A stretch of DNA of 42,629 nt from Bacteroidales bacterium UBA1181 (GTDB taxonomy: Bacteria; Bacteroidota; Bacteroidia; Bacteroidales; Paludibacteraceae), in the NCBI GenBank assembly GCA_002310215.1, contig DBYR01000022.1, positions 5,767-48,395 on the forward strand. The letters are read 5' to 3'. The position numbers and the translations under genes are program-made. Shown one piece after another: positions 20,279 through 30,187 of this stretch (its first letter is position 1; every line of letters starts with the position of its first letter). Below the pieces are notes generated by a model, which saw only the letters and a program-made list of their open reading frames with translations, was not told the origin of the DNA and did not search any database.

Positions 20279-21577
20279 ATGCGAAAGAAGGCCATCGACA
20301 TCATCTGCATGGGATGCTCCAAGAATCTCGTGGATGCGGAGTTTTTAGCCAGCCAACTGGATGCGAACGGGTACGAGACGCATTTCGACCCCAACCCCTC
20401 CAGGGCGAAAATAGTCATCATCAACACCTGCGGCTTCATCGGCGACGCGAAGGAGGAGTCCGTCAACCAGATTCTGCGTTTCGCTGAGAAACGCAAAAGG
20501 GGAGGTCTCGAGCAATTGTTGGTGATGGGCTGTCTGTCGGAACGCTACCGGAGTGAGCTGGAAAAGGAAATCCCGGAGGTGGATAAATTCTATGGGAAGT
20601 TCGCCTGGAAGGATATTATCGCTGACCTTAAGGGGGAATACCGCCCGCAATGCGCCCATATCCATAAACTATCGACCCCTTCCCACTATGCCTACGTGAA
20701 GGTCTCCGAGGGGTGCAACCGTCATTGCGCCTACTGCGCCATTCCTTTGATTACAGGGGAATACAAGTCCCGCCCGATGGAGGAAATCGTCTCCGAGGTC
20801 GAGTCGCTCGTGGCGCAGGGTGTGAAGGAGTTCCAGATCATCGCGCAGGACCTCACCTACTACGGAAAGGATTTATACGGCAGGTTCGCCATCGCGGAGT
20901 TGGTCGAGAGGATATCCGATATAAAGGGGGTGGAGTGGATCCGTCTGCACTACGGCTATCCGACCCAGTTCCCGTATGATCTGCTTCGGGTGATGAGGGA
21001 GCGGGAGAATGTCTGCAAATACCTCGATATCGCTTTGCAACATATCGACGACGACATCCTCAGGGCGATGCGGCGTCCCATCACGGAGGAGGAGACGTTG
21101 ACCCTGCTCGACCGCATACGCGAGGAGGTGCCGGGCATCCATATACGCACCACGTTGATGGTCGGTTTCCCGGGCGAGACGGAGGCGCAATTCAACAAAC
21201 TGATGGATTTCACGCGGAAGGCCCGGTTTGAGCGTATGGGCGCCTTCAAGTATTGCGAGGAGGAGGGCACGTATGCCGGTGACCATCTGAAGGATAATGT
21301 CAGTGAGAAAACCAAGGAGAAACGGCTCGATCAGCTGATGGCGCTCCAGGAGACCATCGCCGAGGAGTTGAACAATGCGAAGGTGGGACAATCCTTCAAG
21401 GTCATCATAGACCGCAAAGAGGATGATTACTATTATGGCAGGACCGAATTCGACTCTCCGGAAGTCGATCAGGAGGTGCTGATACCTGTTTCGCTGGGCG
21501 AACTGACCATCGGGGCTTTTTATGCTGTCCGCATCACTGCCTACGAATGTTTCGACCTGATAGGTGAATTGGTTTAG
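20279..21577 (+). CDS. rimO: RimO, ribosomal protein S12 methylthiotransferase
   Basis: RimO is a radical SAM enzyme that adds a methylthio group to the conserved Asp of ribosomal protein S12. The start at 20279 (432 aa) is chosen because MRKKAIDIICMGCSKNLVDAE is the canonical N-terminus and GGAAG lies just before it. The N-terminal domain supplies three cluster cysteines (Cys13, Cys51 and Cys85). The radical SAM motif CNRHCAYC is at 146-153. The C-terminus is a TRAM-like domain (DRKEDDYYYGRTEFDSPEVD) that contacts S12. ftsY-rimO linkage is common in Bacteroidota. Confidence 0.96.
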   Translation: MRKKAIDIICMGCSKNLVDAEFLASQLDANGYETHFDPNPSRAKIVIINTCGFIGDAKEESVNQILRFAEKRKRGGLEQLLVMGCLSERYRSELEKEIPEVDKFYGKFAWKDIIADLKGEYRPQCAHIHKLSTPSHYAYVKVSEGCNRHCAYCAIPLITGEYKSRPMEEIVSEVESLVAQGVKEFQIIAQDLTYYGKDLYGRFAIAELVERISDIKGVEWIRLHYGYPTQFPYDLLRVMRERENVCKYLDIALQHIDDDILRAMRRPITEEETLTLLDRIREEVPGIHIRTTLMVGFPGETEAQFNKLMDFTRKARFERMGAFKYCEEEGTYAGDHLKDNVSEKTKEKRLDQLMALQETIAEELNNAKVGQSFKVIIDRKEDDYYYGRTEFDSPEVDQEVLIPVSLGELTIGAFYAVRITAYECFDLIGELV

Positions 21578-21722
21578 TCGGGCGTATCTTCTAATTGCGG
21601 ACCTACCCCTTCTCGAAAGTTTGTCAATCGAATATTTTACCGAATACGCTTACCTTGACGTCCGGGACAGACTTTTTTTGCAAAAATCTATCGAGGATGG
21701 TGGCTCCTTTTAATAAAATTTA

Positions 21723-21730
21723 TATATTTG
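21723..21730 (+). promoter_or_regulatory. Predicted -7 element of the giant GH8-like gene
   Basis: TATATTTG matches TAnnTTTG and lies 46 bases before the ATG, within the 199-base gap after rimO. No good -33 element is visible. Nothing else is recognised in the gap. Confidence 0.45.
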
Positions 21731-21776
21731 GGGACTAGTTTGGGTATAGTATATTGTCACATAGAATTATTAGGTT

Positions 21777-24700
21777 ATGAAACATATAGTTAGACCATTT
21801 ATTATCGCTTTGGCAGTATTGTGCGGGTGCGTTTCGGACATGTATTCACAGGCACAGGCACACAAGTATGATCCGTCCGTGTTTATTGATATCAATATCA
21901 ATTCGGGTGACCCTGCGTTTCCATATCCCCAGTTTAAAGAGTACAGAGTTGGTAAAACTTTGGCAAAATACAATGCGGAAGGTGTTACCCATGCGGATAT
22001 GGAGAAGACGGGACGTGAGGCATATCAGATTATGTCCCATAGATGTAGGTATTCTGGGGCGACTTCAAAGGATGGCTCGGTGAAATACATTTCTTTTAAT
22101 AGTGATGAAGTGCCTGATGGCGTTGGTGGTGGTCCACATTGTTCTGAAGGTGATGGATATATGTTATTGATGGCTGCCATATTTGCTGATCAGCCTACTT
22201 TTAATGGACTATGGATGTGGATTCACGATTACAAGATTCCGCTTGTGAAACGTTACATGGATGGGAAAATTCTGTTTGAAGATTATCCATGGAGTCCTGG
22301 TCTTCCGACCTGTTACACAACTGATAAAAAAATTGACGAAGAGAAGTCAGGTCCTCATGGATTATATTCTAACGCTTCTTCTGCCACCGATGGTGATGAT
22401 GATATTGCGTTGGCGCTTTTGGTTGCCTACAAACAATGGGGTGAAACAATGATGCAGAATGGTAAACCTGTGAAGGATGCTAATGGCAAAGTGATTTCAT
22501 ACAAGGAAATATTGGATGATTTTCTGAAAGCGTATGCGGATACTTTTATGATTAAATATTCAAATCCTGGAGAGACTACTATACATTATGCAGGTCATTC
22601 CAGTGGTGACATAGGAATTGATGGTTATGTGACGGGTGGAAATAAGTCTGGAGATATTACGCAATGGCGTGCTACACAGACAGACTATCCTGGTATTTCT
22701 CCTTCTAATAATATGTGTGGTAATCCATTTGATCACGCAGATTACGTGGCACCTGCCTACTATCATGAATTCGCAAAGTATCTTGAAGAGGAGGGCGAGG
22801 GTACTGGAAGAACACGCCCGTGGTTGATTAACCAATACAAAAGGGCAGAGGCGTCTTCGGATTGGTTGATCGGACAATGTTATGATCAGGGTTATATCGC
22901 CTCATTTGGTGGACCCACGTCGATCTCATTGAATGGCAATCAAGTTGGATTCACGCAATTTAATGAAGGAGAGGATTTCCGTTTCGCAATGCGTACCATC
23001 TTAAATTATATGTGGCATGGTAATCCTGAGACTACTTGGGATCCAGCTAAGCATCAACCCGTAGCGGGTGGTAATACCTTTGAGTATGATATGGCTATGC
23101 GTCAAGCGGAGTTCTTGAAAAATCCATGGTCTGGGTATGGTGCGAAAGCTCCCGGTGATACGCATGGCCAGTGTGTGCAGTTAGGCGCATCTGCCGATCG
23201 TGGTCAGCCATTTTGGTCGGGTGTCTGCAATATTATGCAGACATATATGGGAGATAAAACTCCAATGGGTTCAGGAATATCTCCTGCGCCATATACCCTT
23301 GGTGCGATGTCTACATCTGCCGTATGTTCTGGCGATTTGGATTTGATCGCTGATATGTATCGTCAGTCGGAAGTAACATGGGACGGTACAAACCAAGCGT
23401 GTACGTGGGATTCTGAGGAACGATATTTAGGTTCTACACCTGAATATTTCCATGGCTTCTTCCGTTGTTGGGGTCTTTTGGCTCATTCGGGTAATCTACA
23501 TGCTCCTCAAGACATGAAGAGGGAAGCCAATGTGAAGGTCTATATGTCTGTCGATAAAACATACGCCTACGTAGATGACCAGATTGAATATACTGTCCAA
23601 TTCCGTAATTATGGTTCTGCCGCTGCTGAGAATGTGAAAATTGAAACGGAGTTGGACCCTAACTATGAGGTGGTTGCTATAAAAAGAGGAAATGGAACTA
23701 TCTCAGATGGTAAAATCATTTGGAATGTTGGAGAAATTCCTGGATTTAAGACGGGTGGTCTTGCCGCAACCATAGACTCGGTTTCGTTCATTGTCGTTGT
23801 TAAGGACACGTTAAACCCTCGTATTTGTTTGACAAGTACAATCACTGGTTCTAACTTTGAGGATTGGACAAGTAATGAATATCCAAATCATGCCACTTAT
23901 ACGATGGAGCGAAATTGTGTGGATATCGTTCCGGACAGAACGCTTCAGTTGAAGAAAAAAGCGTCGAGAAAGATTTTGAATCCTAATGATGCTGTTACGT
24001 TTACTCTCGAGTTTGAAAACAAATCCTTGGGAGAGGCCTCTTGGTTGAATGGTGGACGAAATCATGTTCGTTTGTCGTATGCGAATTATGTATCGGGTAC
24101 GGAGTTGTTCCAAGGCTACCGCTTCTGGCATGATGCATACGAGGCATACATCAATCCTGGTAATTATAGGGTTTCTTATTTCATGTATGATGCAGCGGCG
24201 ATTGGGCTATACTCTGCCACAAATCCTACGGGTTGGGATTTTACATTGAATAACGCCAATGATTGTTACAAATATCTGTTGACAGATACACCAGATACGA
24301 TTTCGTTCCATTATCAGCGTGTTCCTTCTGGTTCAGATACTCTTGACGGAAGGAAATGGAATCAACGTCTGATGGTGAAATTTGCGGATTATACGATGGC
24401 TCCATCCTCTTATACATTCAATAAGATTTCTGACCGACCTCAAAATCCGGCGGCAACGCCTGGTGCGAACAATTTCTATTCTTTGCACAAGGGTGTGGGA
24501 GGTCCTGCATTTATCAGAACCCAATTGAGAAGTAATCCTCACTTGGCTATGGAAGGAAAGGTGAAAGATGATTGGTCTTATAAGAAATTGGAGACAGCAA
24601 CTCAAAAAAATGATATGCAAACTTCCGCACTTTATTTGCTAACCCCGTGTTATGCCGATGTCAATAATCTTGGATATGAGGTTACTACTCACGGAAGGAA

Positions 24701-27700
24701 CGTCTGCCACACAGGTGATATTGATATGACTACCTATGACCGTATGTTGGTGGAGGAATTCGATGGATATGCTTGGCGAAGAATCCTTGGACGCGCACCT
24801 CTTCCTGGACGCGAGTGTATGAATGTGCAGATCGTGGATACAATCCCGTATGAGTTGGTTTTCCATCATTGGGTGGACAGTACGGCATTGAAAAATGACA
24901 AGGGTGAAAGGATTCAGGCAACATATACGCCTGCACCTGCTGGGACAAAGGAATACAGCGGTATCGTTAAGTGGTCTGTGCCTAGTATGCTTGTGGGAGA
25001 GAAGGATAAGTTGGTCTATGTTTGTATGGCGAGAAATATGGGATGCCCAGATGCCGAGGATGTATATTACTCGAACGTTGCATGGATTTCTTCGGAAACA
25101 GATTCTCCAGATTCTTCCCGTGTCGACTTGATGACTACTTGTAGGGAAATCCCTCCAGTTGGAGAAGAACAGGAGTCTTTGTTTAAGTCTGCTGACAAAA
25201 AGTCTGCTCAGCAAGGTGAAACGGTATCGTATGAGGTCAAATATATCAACAACACTGGTACTCATGTGGAGGCGAATTGTAAGTCTACAGATGGGTGGAA
25301 AGCTCTCAGTGGTTCTTTGCCGAGTGTGAACGATGGCTACATTTCGTTGCAGTCAAATGGATCACATTTGTTCGCTCCTGAGTATTCGTATGGATATAAT
25401 GGAGATGTATATCTAAAGTTGGATCATTGTATTGATAAGATTGTAAATACGTATGTGGTGCTTCGGTGGAAAAAAGGTGTGCCTGGGACTTCTGAATTTG
25501 AGGGCGTCGCTGTGAGACTAATGCCTCATTGGGATCGAGATAACACATTCAAATGTGAAATTTATGATAATGGGAAACGTATCGTAAAGGCAAGCGAAGA
25601 TAACAATGATGATTTGTTGATTTATATGGGTGATGCAGTGAATCCAGAGTTCAAGTTCACATTTGTTGATGACCATTTGTTTATGTATATCAATGGGGCC
25701 GAAGATGAGTGGGTTGATGTGCAGGGGGATTGGAAGAATTTGTCTCCGAAAAAGCCTGGATATTTTGGCGTATATGTTAATGGACAAACCAACTCTGCTC
25801 CTCATTTGACTAAATTCGTGACGGACCTCGATTATGCGTTCAACGTCACGTTGAGTGACCAACTCCCTGAGGAGCTTGGGAATGTGGCAAACATTTCCGA
25901 TAATGGATCTTGGGATGAATCGAAAAACTTTATCTCTTGGCCTACTGTCGCCACTACTGTGGAAACGGCTATCCCTCCTATGGATTCTGTTGTCCGTACC
26001 TACACCGCTGAGGTGAATGCATGCGTGGATAAATATATCACCAACATGGGTATCGCCACCGTCTATGGATTGGACACCCTCAAGGTGCTCAACACCATCT
26101 CTTGCGGCGTGGAATGTTCATTGCTCGGCGTCGATCTCTCCGCGGATGATAATCGCATCTGCGAGGGTGATTCCGTAATGCTTGCCGCTATAGTGAGGGA
26201 TGAGAATGATGGTAATTATTATCGATATGAGTTCTTCTTGGACGGTATCTCTTTGGGTCACGCTTCCAGCTCGCATAGTATCTATGCGAAGAAGACTGGT
26301 TCCTATCGCGTGGTGGCTTCGTCGGCGGCCGACCCGTCTTGCTTCGCGGAGAGCTCTCCGTTTAAACTCACTGTGAACGAGCGTCCTTCGGGTGAGGACT
26401 TCGCCTTGGGTACGTTGTGTGTCCGTAGTGCGGTGAATGATAATGAGAAGTATAAACACATGGTGGACGCTATCGGTGCTAATCACGCGAATGGTGTAAA
26501 CTATAGCTGGGAGAATGACAACGGAGGTGTGCCGACCCTCTATCCTTCGGTCGGTACGGAGGTGGCTGGCGATTTTTCCAGGGGTTATGTGTTATCTTCG
26601 GAATATGGTTGCGCCAGCGACACCTTCCACCTCACCTATACGGTTTCAGATACCGCCGTGGTGAAACTCTCTGACCTCACGATCTGTTCGGGCCAGTCGG
26701 GCACATTGACCGCCGGCACCGACCTGACCTATACGTACCTCTGGAACGATGGTTCCACTCAGAACGAGTTGGTTACCGACCAGCCTGGCAAGTACTCCGT
26801 AGTGGTTACCACTCCGGAGGGTTGCGAGTCGATGGCTTCCGCTACGGTTACGGTGGCGGACGAACTGAAGGTGGACTTGGGTACCGATACTACCATCTGC
26901 GATGGCAACCTTCCGTTGGTGCTCGACGCTTCCAATAGCTACGATACGTACGAGTGGACGGATGGTTCGACACTTTCTACCCTTAGTGTCACCCAGTCGG
27001 GCGAATACGAGGTGAAGGTGACCCAAGGCTCTTGCTCGGGTTCGGGTAAGATCAATGTGACGGTTTCGCCTACGCCTGTCTTGAAGGGTTCGTTCAAGGT
27101 TACCTATCTGGTGAACGATACGACCGCCGCCGGCGTCTTCGACAAGTCGCTGACCGCATACGATGCGAATGTGTTGGAAAAGGAGTCTGGCATAACCTAT
27201 TCGTGGTATGACGAGAACAAGAACATGTTGGCGGACGAGCCTATCCCTGCTGTTCCTGCGGGTGGAGGCAATGCTGATTATACTTATTACGTGAAGGCGA
27301 AGAATGTGGACGGTTGCGAAAGTGACTTCCAGAAAGTCGTGGCTGTAGTGAGTGGTTCGCCTATGCCTTCCGCCGATGATGTCGTTTACTGTTTGAACGA
27401 TCCTTCCGTAAAGGCTCTGGAGGCTAAAGCGACGGACAACGGTAGCAATACGCTTTGGACGTTGGCATGGTACGATGCCGCAGGTACCCGTTTGCCTGAT
27501 GCGCCTGTGCCTGATGTTTCCGTGGCGGGCGAAACCAAGTATTTCGTTTCCCAAATCGACCAACAAGGCACGGAAGGCGGTAAGACTCCTGTCACGGTGA
27601 CGGTCTATGCCTTGCCACAGTTGAAGGCGGAACCGCAGGAGGTGAAACTCTGTAATATTTCCTATGAGTTGGGTTCCGCTTTCCAGGAAGTCAATGGCTT

Positions 27701-30107
27701 GTCTGTGTCGTACGCTTATTTCGACTCGAATAAGGATCTGCTGCCGGCAAGTGATCCGAAGGTGGAGAAGAGCGGCACTTACTATGCGAAAGCATCCTAT
27801 GTCCCTATCTCGGGATTGACTTGCGAAACGGCTGACTTCACTGCCGTGAATGTGCTCATTGACCAGATTACGGATGTTGAGGTGAAGGCCTCTCCAAGCA
27901 TCTGCCCGTATGGCGAGACGGAGTTGTCCGCTTCAGCCAAGAGCTTAGGCAGCACCCTTGACATCTTTTGGCGGGGCGATGCGTCGAGCGACGATCCGAC
28001 GCTGAAGGTGAAGGATGAGACAGGCGAATATGGCAAAGTATATTCCTACGACTTGGTAATTGAGGCGGGTGTCTGCACGTTCGACACTACTGTCATGGTG
28101 ACGGTGGGCCGAGGTGTGCTGACGGGCGCACTCTCCGCCAATGGAGTAGATACGAAGACGTACCGCACATGTGGCGACGAGGATATCGCGCTCAACGCTA
28201 CCCATGATGGACAAGACTTCAAATGGACCACTTATGATGGTGATTTGCTGGAGAGCGCTAAGTCTACTGTCGTGCACCCTACGCAGACAACTACCTATGT
28301 CCTCTCTTTCGTGAATGAGTGCGAGACTTCGGACACATTGGTGGTGGAGGTCTATCCATTCTCTGTCTCCACCGACTTCTCCGGTTTGGATACTGCCGTA
28401 TGTGAGGGCGTTTCCGCTTCGGGTCGACTGATTTTGAATGGTTACGACGAGAAGATGGAAGGTTCTTACATCAAATGGTATAAGAATGATGTGGAGATGA
28501 CTGGGTATGCTGGCGTTTCTGAACTGAATTTCACGAATGTTTCGGCCGCCGATGAAGCGGTGTATTCCTTCGAGGCAAGCAATGGCATCTGTCTGGCTAA
28601 GAGCTTGGATGGTGTCTCTTCCGCCCATTTGATAGTGAAGCCGTTCGTTTCCTTTGCCACGCCTGTGAATGTGGTCGCCGCGAATGGAGCGTCCGCTACC
28701 TTGGAGCTGCTGGATATGACGCCTTCTGACGCTACCGTTGTATGGAAGGGAAGTGTGAATGAAGGCACCGGCAATCCGTTTGAGATTGCGGAAGTCTTCT
28801 CGGACGAAATGTTCTCTGTGAATGTCTCTGCCGATGGATATTGCGAACAAAGTGCTTATTTGCAGTTGTTGGTGGATGCGAAGGTGGTGGTTTCCGCTAC
28901 CACTTCCACTCCGAAGATTTGTTCGGGCGAGCCCGCTTCTTTGGTGGCCGACACGGTTGGCACGGGACATCTGTTGTATCCGGAGCAGTATTCGATCGTA
29001 TGGTATGCGTGCGATGAGTCCGGCGTTTGTGGCTCGCTGCAGATGAAGGGTACTGAGTTGACGCATTATCCGGAAGCTGGCCTTTCTTACTATGCGGTGG
29101 TCACTTATGGCAACCAGGAGGTGCATAGCGACACGATCCCGGTTACGGTTATCTCTCAGGTATCCTATACGACCTCCATGGATGTCGTTTCATGTTCCGG
29201 TGAGGAGGTGACGCTCTCCGTCGCTTTGGAGAATGCTCCGAACGCTGTGGTGACGTGGAGCGACGGCACACAGGCCGACTCGCTGACGGTTACCCCTACC
29301 GAGGCGACCGAATATGGATTCACGATCACGCAGGATGGCATCTGCCCGCAGGAGGGTACTATCCCTGTCGAGGTGAAGGAAAAGCCTTCCATCACAATGG
29401 GTGATGATGTTGTCGTATGTAGTGGCAACGGCATCACCCTTACCCCTACGGTGGGTGGTGACGATATCGATACGTACCATTGGATTGGCCCTGACGGAGA
29501 TACGATCGCACATACGCGCGACCTTACCATCCCTACGGAACCGGAATCGGGCAGTTATACCCTTGTCGCTGTCTCCAAACTCTGTGGTGAGTCCAGCGCT
29601 TCGCAGAAAGTCGAGGTGGTTCCTCTCCCTGAGTTGCTGATTGATTCATTGGCCCTCAATTCACGAAAGATAGTGGCTGTGGGCCATGCTGGAATGTACG
29701 AGTATAAGGTTGATAACAAAGAATGGAGCACGCAGGATGTCTATGAGAACCTTACGTACGACTATCCTCATACGGCGTTCGTCCGCGATGAGCGTGGATG
29801 CGAGAACATGACGGTCTTCACCATCATCTCTCCTCCTATCGCTATTCCGGACTATTTCACGCCGAGCGATGATGGCATGAACGATTCGTGGGATCTCTCG
29901 ACCATCATGGATGCTTATCCTAACACGAAGGTGACCATCTATGACCGTACGGGTAAGGTGGTGGCTGTCTTGGAGGGCGACGTTATGGATTGGGACGGTA
30001 CGTATAACGGAAATCCGTTGCCTTCTACGGATTATTGGTATCTGATCAATGTTCCTGAAATCCGTAAGCAATTCACGGGCCACTTCACGTTGATCCGTTC
30101 GAAGTGA
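21777..30107 (+). CDS. Giant secreted GH8-like multidomain protein with type B T9SS CTD
   Basis: This 2776-aa protein has a signal peptide (1-28, ending SQAQA). Residues about 30-580 resemble glycoside hydrolase family 8: HCSEGDGYMLLMAA has Glu124 at the expected acid position, and SSATDGDDDIALALLVAYKQWG (201-222) is the conserved acidic motif. DUF11-type modules follow (KVYMSVDKTYAYVDDQIEYTV; RTLQLKKKASRKILNPNDAVTF; SADKKSAQQGETVSYEVKY). The third is interrupted by a LamG-like sandwich (about 1190-1350). A long series of Ig/PKD-like modules comes next (ICSGQSGTLTAG, YTYLWNDGST, GTDTTICDGNLPLVLDAS). The C-terminus (IPDYFTPSDDGMNDSWDL, VTIYDRTGKVV, WDGTYNGNPLPSTDYWY) is the gliding-motility-associated type B sorting domain, so it is exported by T9SS to the cell surface. 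The polysaccharide substrate is unknown. Confidence 0.9.
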   Translation: MKHIVRPFIIALAVLCGCVSDMYSQAQAHKYDPSVFIDININSGDPAFPYPQFKEYRVGKTLAKYNAEGVTHADMEKTGREAYQIMSHRCRYSGATSKDGSVKYISFNSDEVPDGVGGGPHCSEGDGYMLLMAAIFADQPTFNGLWMWIHDYKIPLVKRYMDGKILFEDYPWSPGLPTCYTTDKKIDEEKSGPHGLYSNASSATDGDDDIALALLVAYKQWGETMMQNGKPVKDANGKVISYKEILDDFLKAYADTFMIKYSNPGETTIHYAGHSSGDIGIDGYVTGGNKSGDITQWRATQTDYPGISPSNNMCGNPFDHADYVAPAYYHEFAKYLEEEGEGTGRTRPWLINQYKRAEASSDWLIGQCYDQGYIASFGGPTSISLNGNQVGFTQFNEGEDFRFAMRTILNYMWHGNPETTWDPAKHQPVAGGNTFEYDMAMRQAEFLKNPWSGYGAKAPGDTHGQCVQLGASADRGQPFWSGVCNIMQTYMGDKTPMGSGISPAPYTLGAMSTSAVCSGDLDLIADMYRQSEVTWDGTNQACTWDSEERYLGSTPEYFHGFFRCWGLLAHSGNLHAPQDMKREANVKVYMSVDKTYAYVDDQIEYTVQFRNYGSAAAENVKIETELDPNYEVVAIKRGNGTISDGKIIWNVGEIPGFKTGGLAATIDSVSFIVVVKDTLNPRICLTSTITGSNFEDWTSNEYPNHATYTMERNCVDIVPDRTLQLKKKASRKILNPNDAVTFTLEFENKSLGEASWLNGGRNHVRLSYANYVSGTELFQGYRFWHDAYEAYINPGNYRVSYFMYDAAAIGLYSATNPTGWDFTLNNANDCYKYLLTDTPDTISFHYQRVPSGSDTLDGRKWNQRLMVKFADYTMAPSSYTFNKISDRPQNPAATPGANNFYSLHKGVGGPAFIRTQLRSNPHLAMEGKVKDDWSYKKLETATQKNDMQTSALYLLTPCYADVNNLGYEVTTHGRNVCHTGDIDMTTYDRMLVEEFDGYAWRRILGRAPLPGRECMNVQIVDTIPYELVFHHWVDSTALKNDKGERIQATYTPAPAGTKEYSGIVKWSVPSMLVGEKDKLVYVCMARNMGCPDAEDVYYSNVAWISSETDSPDSSRVDLMTTCREIPPVGEEQESLFKSADKKSAQQGETVSYEVKYINNTGTHVEANCKSTDGWKALSGSLPSVNDGYISLQSNGSHLFAPEYSYGYNGDVYLKLDHCIDKIVNTYVVLRWKKGVPGTSEFEGVAVRLMPHWDRDNTFKCEIYDNGKRIVKASEDNNDDLLIYMGDAVNPEFKFTFVDDHLFMYINGAEDEWVDVQGDWKNLSPKKPGYFGVYVNGQTNSAPHLTKFVTDLDYAFNVTLSDQLPEELGNVANISDNGSWDESKNFISWPTVATTVETAIPPMDSVVRTYTAEVNACVDKYITNMGIATVYGLDTLKVLNTISCGVECSLLGVDLSADDNRICEGDSVMLAAIVRDENDGNYYRYEFFLDGISLGHASSSHSIYAKKTGSYRVVASSAADPSCFAESSPFKLTVNERPSGEDFALGTLCVRSAVNDNEKYKHMVDAIGANHANGVNYSWENDNGGVPTLYPSVGTEVAGDFSRGYVLSSEYGCASDTFHLTYTVSDTAVVKLSDLTICSGQSGTLTAGTDLTYTYLWNDGSTQNELVTDQPGKYSVVVTTPEGCESMASATVTVADELKVDLGTDTTICDGNLPLVLDASNSYDTYEWTDGSTLSTLSVTQSGEYEVKVTQGSCSGSGKINVTVSPTPVLKGSFKVTYLVNDTTAAGVFDKSLTAYDANVLEKESGITYSWYDENKNMLADEPIPAVPAGGGNADYTYYVKAKNVDGCESDFQKVVAVVSGSPMPSADDVVYCLNDPSVKALEAKATDNGSNTLWTLAWYDAAGTRLPDAPVPDVSVAGETKYFVSQIDQQGTEGGKTPVTVTVYALPQLKAEPQEVKLCNISYELGSAFQEVNGLSVSYAYFDSNKDLLPASDPKVEKSGTYYAKASYVPISGLTCETADFTAVNVLIDQITDVEVKASPSICPYGETELSASAKSLGSTLDIFWRGDASSDDPTLKVKDETGEYGKVYSYDLVIEAGVCTFDTTVMVTVGRGVLTGALSANGVDTKTYRTCGDEDIALNATHDGQDFKWTTYDGDLLESAKSTVVHPTQTTTYVLSFVNECETSDTLVVEVYPFSVSTDFSGLDTAVCEGVSASGRLILNGYDEKMEGSYIKWYKNDVEMTGYAGVSELNFTNVSAADEAVYSFEASNGICLAKSLDGVSSAHLIVKPFVSFATPVNVVAANGASATLELLDMTPSDATVVWKGSVNEGTGNPFEIAEVFSDEMFSVNVSADGYCEQSAYLQLLVDAKVVVSATTSTPKICSGEPASLVADTVGTGHLLYPEQYSIVWYACDESGVCGSLQMKGTELTHYPEAGLSYYAVVTYGNQEVHSDTIPVTVISQVSYTTSMDVVSCSGEEVTLSVALENAPNAVVTWSDGTQADSLTVTPTEATEYGFTITQDGICPQEGTIPVEVKEKPSITMGDDVVVCSGNGITLTPTVGGDDIDTYHWIGPDGDTIAHTRDLTIPTEPESGSYTLVAVSKLCGESSASQKVEVVPLPELLIDSLALNSRKIVAVGHAGMYEYKVDNKEWSTQDVYENLTYDYPHTAFVRDERGCENMTVFTIISPPIAIPDYFTPSDDGMNDSWDLSTIMDAYPNTKVTIYDRTGKVVAVLEGDVMDWDGTYNGNPLPSTDYWYLINVPEIRKQFTGHFTLIRSK

Positions 30108-30134
30108 TCCGTCTTAGATTCTGTGATGATATAT

Positions 30135-30175
30135 GTGGAGACGCTCGATGAACGTCTCCACTTTGTTTCTTTTTA
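30135..30175 (+). terminator. Rho-independent terminator after the giant gene
   Basis: A perfect nine-bp stem, GTGGAGACG with CGTCTCCAC, encloses a nine-base loop and is followed by TTTGTTTCTTTTT. The next gene starts shortly after it. Confidence 0.85.
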
Positions 30176-30187
30176 ACTGGTTTTTTC

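Noticed and set aside
26118..29513. Several minus-strand frames of 100-390 codons under the giant gene
   Set aside because: The plus frame has clear domains and a sorting signal. The minus frames are compositionally biased shadows without start signals.
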